Assembly (NCBI GenBank): GCA_964569055.1
Contig: CAZMSZ010000391.1
Coordinates: 1 to 6,922 of the forward strand
DNA from: JAWLGW01 sp964569055
GTDB taxonomy: Bacteria > Planctomycetota > J058
Length of the DNA stretch: 6,922 bases
Reading direction: 5' to 3'
This document shows, piece by piece, positions 5,667 to 6,922 of this stretch; positions within the stretch are counted from its first letter, which is position 1; each line of letters begins with the position of its first letter. The position numbers and the translations under genes are program-made. The notes beneath the pieces are model-generated. The model worked only from the letters and a program-made list of their open reading frames with translations. It was not told the DNA's origin and searched no databases.

Positions 5667-6847
5667 ACGACGCCGCGATCGGCGACGAGCTGCTGCGCTG
5701 GGGACTCGAGGTGGACGGGCTCAACGCCGAGGCGACCCGGCTGGGCGGCCGCATGGAGCGCGTGCTGCGCGGGGCGCGCAAGGCGGTGGAGCGCGCGCGC
5801 CGTCAGCTCGAGGAGGTGCGCGGGCGGCTCGACCCCGCGGACGAGCAGGCCCGCCGGATCGAGGAGGTCGCCCGCGCCAGCGGCGACTCGGCCGTGCGCA
5901 CCGACCTGCTCGCGCTCAACTTCCAGGTCGAGGCGGCGCGATTGGGCGAGGACGACCGCGGCCTCGAGAAGGTGGCCCACGAGATCCGCACGCTCTCCGA
6001 CCGCGGGGCGCGCGGCGCCGCCGAGGTCAGCGACCTCGCGGGCGCGCTCGGCCGTGACGCGGCGCTCGCCCGCAGCGCGATCCGCCAGGGCACGACCTCG
6101 CTCGACCGCGCCGTGGAGGAGGTGGAGCGGGCCGCGCTGGCGGCCGACGCCGCGGCCACCGCGCTGGCCCGCGCGCGGGGCGCCGCGGCCGAGTTCGCGG
6201 CCGGCGTCCGCGCGGCGGCCAGCCGCCCCGAGGGCCTGACCGTGGAGGACCTCGAGGCGGTGCGCCGGCTCGCCGCCGCGATCGAGGTCCGCGACGGCAC
6301 GATCGCCGAGCTGGCCCGGGCCACGTCCTCGCGCCTGTGGCGCACGCACCACGCGCTGCTCGACGAGGCCGGGGTCGCGCGCGAGGGGACGCGGCGGCTC
6401 GAGTCGCAGCTCCACCGGCTGACCGAGATGGCCGGGCTGGTCGACGACGCCGACGAGATCGCCCGCCGCGCCAAGCAGCTCGCGCTCAACGCCGACCTCG
6501 CCGCGGCCCGCGCCGAGGACCCGGCCTTCGTGCTGTTCGCCGAGGAGGCCCGTCGCCTGAGCGAGCAGGCGGACAACACCGCCAACCAGACGCAGTCGCA
6601 GCTGCAGCGCACCCGCAAGGCCCTCACCCCCGAGATCGCCCGCAGCCGCGGCCACACCGACGCGCTCCTGAGCCTGGCCGCGGAGCTGGCCGAGCTCCTC
6701 GACCGCTTCGGCGGCGTCGAGCCCGAGCCGGGCGAGGGCGAGGACGACGACCTCGAGCGCGCCTGGCGCGAGGACCGCGCCGCGGCCGAGCAGCTCGCCG
6801 AGGCGCGCGCCAAATGGCTGCATTCTTCGGCTGGTTTCTCGGAGTGA
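5663..6847 (+). CDS. Soluble MCP-like signalling protein with two receptor-tip modules
   Basis: The product is 394 residues, almost entirely Ala/Glu/Arg-rich coiled coil, with no membrane helix, signal peptide, HAMP or recognisable sensory domain. Two segments resemble the kinase-controlling hairpin tip of methyl-accepting chemotaxis proteins. Tip 1 (80-112) is TDLLALNFQVEAARLGEDDRG followed by LEKVAHEIRTLS. It keeps the equivalents of Tsr Asn381, Glu385 and Arg388 (Asn86, Glu90, Arg93). Tip 2 (270-303) starts AKQLALNADLAAARAEDPAF and continues VLFAEEARRLSEQA. It keeps Asn276 and Arg283 but has Ala280 in place of the Glu385 equivalent. Each tip is flanked by long helices (about 1-78 and 96-165; about 190-268 and 287-350). 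The tail is acidic and probably disordered (PEPGEGEDDD). It overlaps cheW by 4 nt, so it is the likely receptor for the linked CheA/CheW pair. The last 11 codons (AAA, CAT, TCT, GCT, GGT among them) differ sharply from the rest, so the original C-terminus may have been replaced. Confidence 0.82.
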   Translation: MNDAAIGDELLRWGLEVDGLNAEATRLGGRMERVLRGARKAVERARRQLEEVRGRLDPADEQARRIEEVARASGDSAVRTDLLALNFQVEAARLGEDDRGLEKVAHEIRTLSDRGARGAAEVSDLAGALGRDAALARSAIRQGTTSLDRAVEEVERAALAADAAATALARARGAAAEFAAGVRAAASRPEGLTVEDLEAVRRLAAAIEVRDGTIAELARATSSRLWRTHHALLDEAGVAREGTRRLESQLHRLTEMAGLVDDADEIARRAKQLALNADLAAARAEDPAFVLFAEEARRLSEQADNTANQTQSQLQRTRKALTPEIARSRGHTDALLSLAAELAELLDRFGGVEPEPGEGEDDDLERAWREDRAAAEQLAEARAKWLHSSAGFSE

Positions 6848-6880
6848 GACCCGGTGTGGTTGTTCGCGCCGAAGAATGCA
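6819..6880. repeat. Perfect 13-bp inverted repeat straddling the end of the operon
   Basis: TGCATTCTTCGGC (6819-6831) and GCCGAAGAATGCA (6868-6880) are exact reverse complements separated by 36 nt. The stop codon of the receptor-like gene (6845-6847) lies in the loop. The surrounding 6812-6881 is only about 54% G+C, far below the rest of the window. It may be a terminal-repeat pair of a mobile or palindromic element, or a terminator-type hairpin. There is no T-tract after it, and I see no clear target-site duplication next to the arms. Confidence 0.7.
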
Positions 6881-6922
6881 AGGGGCGGGGCTCGGGTGAG
6901 GCGCCAGTCCTTGCGCTAGGAG
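6848..6922 (+). other. 3' flank of the operon, no confirmed gene
   Basis: After the stop codon the sequence holds the right arm of the 13-bp inverted repeat. A second potential stem follows: GCAAGG (6878-6883) with CCTTGC (6909-6914), loop 25 nt. The second stem shares bases 6878-6880 with the first, so the two cannot form fully at once. A frame beginning with ATG at 6814 stays open to the window edge, but it has no ribosome binding site and no recognisable product. Confidence 0.4.

Noticed and set aside
5315..6823. A 502-codon minus-strand open frame antisense to cheW and the receptor-like gene
   Set aside because: It shows the same compositional artefact. The plus-strand genes have Shine-Dalgarno sequences, coupled starts and family motifs.
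6819..6880. Reading the 13-bp inverted repeat as an integron attC site
   Set aside because: I do not see the conserved attC core triplet arrangement, and no integrase or cassette structure is visible in the window.
6848..6922. A riboswitch or tRNA in the 3' flank
   Set aside because: No conserved riboswitch core or cloverleaf pattern could be matched by eye.

Overview
The window is very GC-rich DNA (roughly three quarters G+C by eye) from a bacterium with strong G/C bias at third codon positions. Five of the six genes start with GTG. An EF-P paralogue with an arginine loop tip, a CheA-based chemosensory operon and a DHCR24-like flavoprotein fit a high-GC deltaproteobacterial lineage (Myxococcota, Binatota or relatives). 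That assignment is inference and no marker gene settles it.

Layout. Positions 1-89 are the 3' flank of the first gene, with short repeats and weak hairpins. Positions 90-1475 (minus strand) encode a soluble FAD-linked oxidoreductase related to delta24-sterol reductase (DHCR24). A divergent, gene-free and extremely GC-rich spacer (1476-1799) ends in a promoter-like sequence for 1800-2369 (plus), an elongation factor P family protein with arginine 33 at its loop tip, as in the EfpL/YeiP subfamily. Next comes a 210-bp spacer holding a large imperfect inverted repeat (2405-2482) and a second promoter-like sequence (2543-2571).

From 2580 to 6847 four plus-strand genes are packed with overlaps or a 1-bp gap and almost certainly form one operon: a four-helix membrane protein (2580-3026), a CheA-type histidine kinase (3023-5194), a CheW-type coupling protein (5196-5666), and a soluble, helical protein with two chemoreceptor-like hairpin tips (5663-6847). 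Together they look like a compact chemosensory array. The CheA has no recognisable P2 domain. No CheY, CheR, CheB, CheD or CheC lies in the window, so the output and any adaptation enzymes must be elsewhere or absent. The doubled receptor tip, the extra possibly degenerate HPt-like segment in CheA, and the translationally coupled membrane protein are the most unusual points.

From about 6812 the base composition drops abruptly. A perfect 13-bp inverted repeat (6819-6831 / 6868-6880) straddles the stop codon of the last gene, and the final codons of that gene differ in usage from the rest. This looks like a junction with a foreign or mobile element, or an unusual 3' structure.
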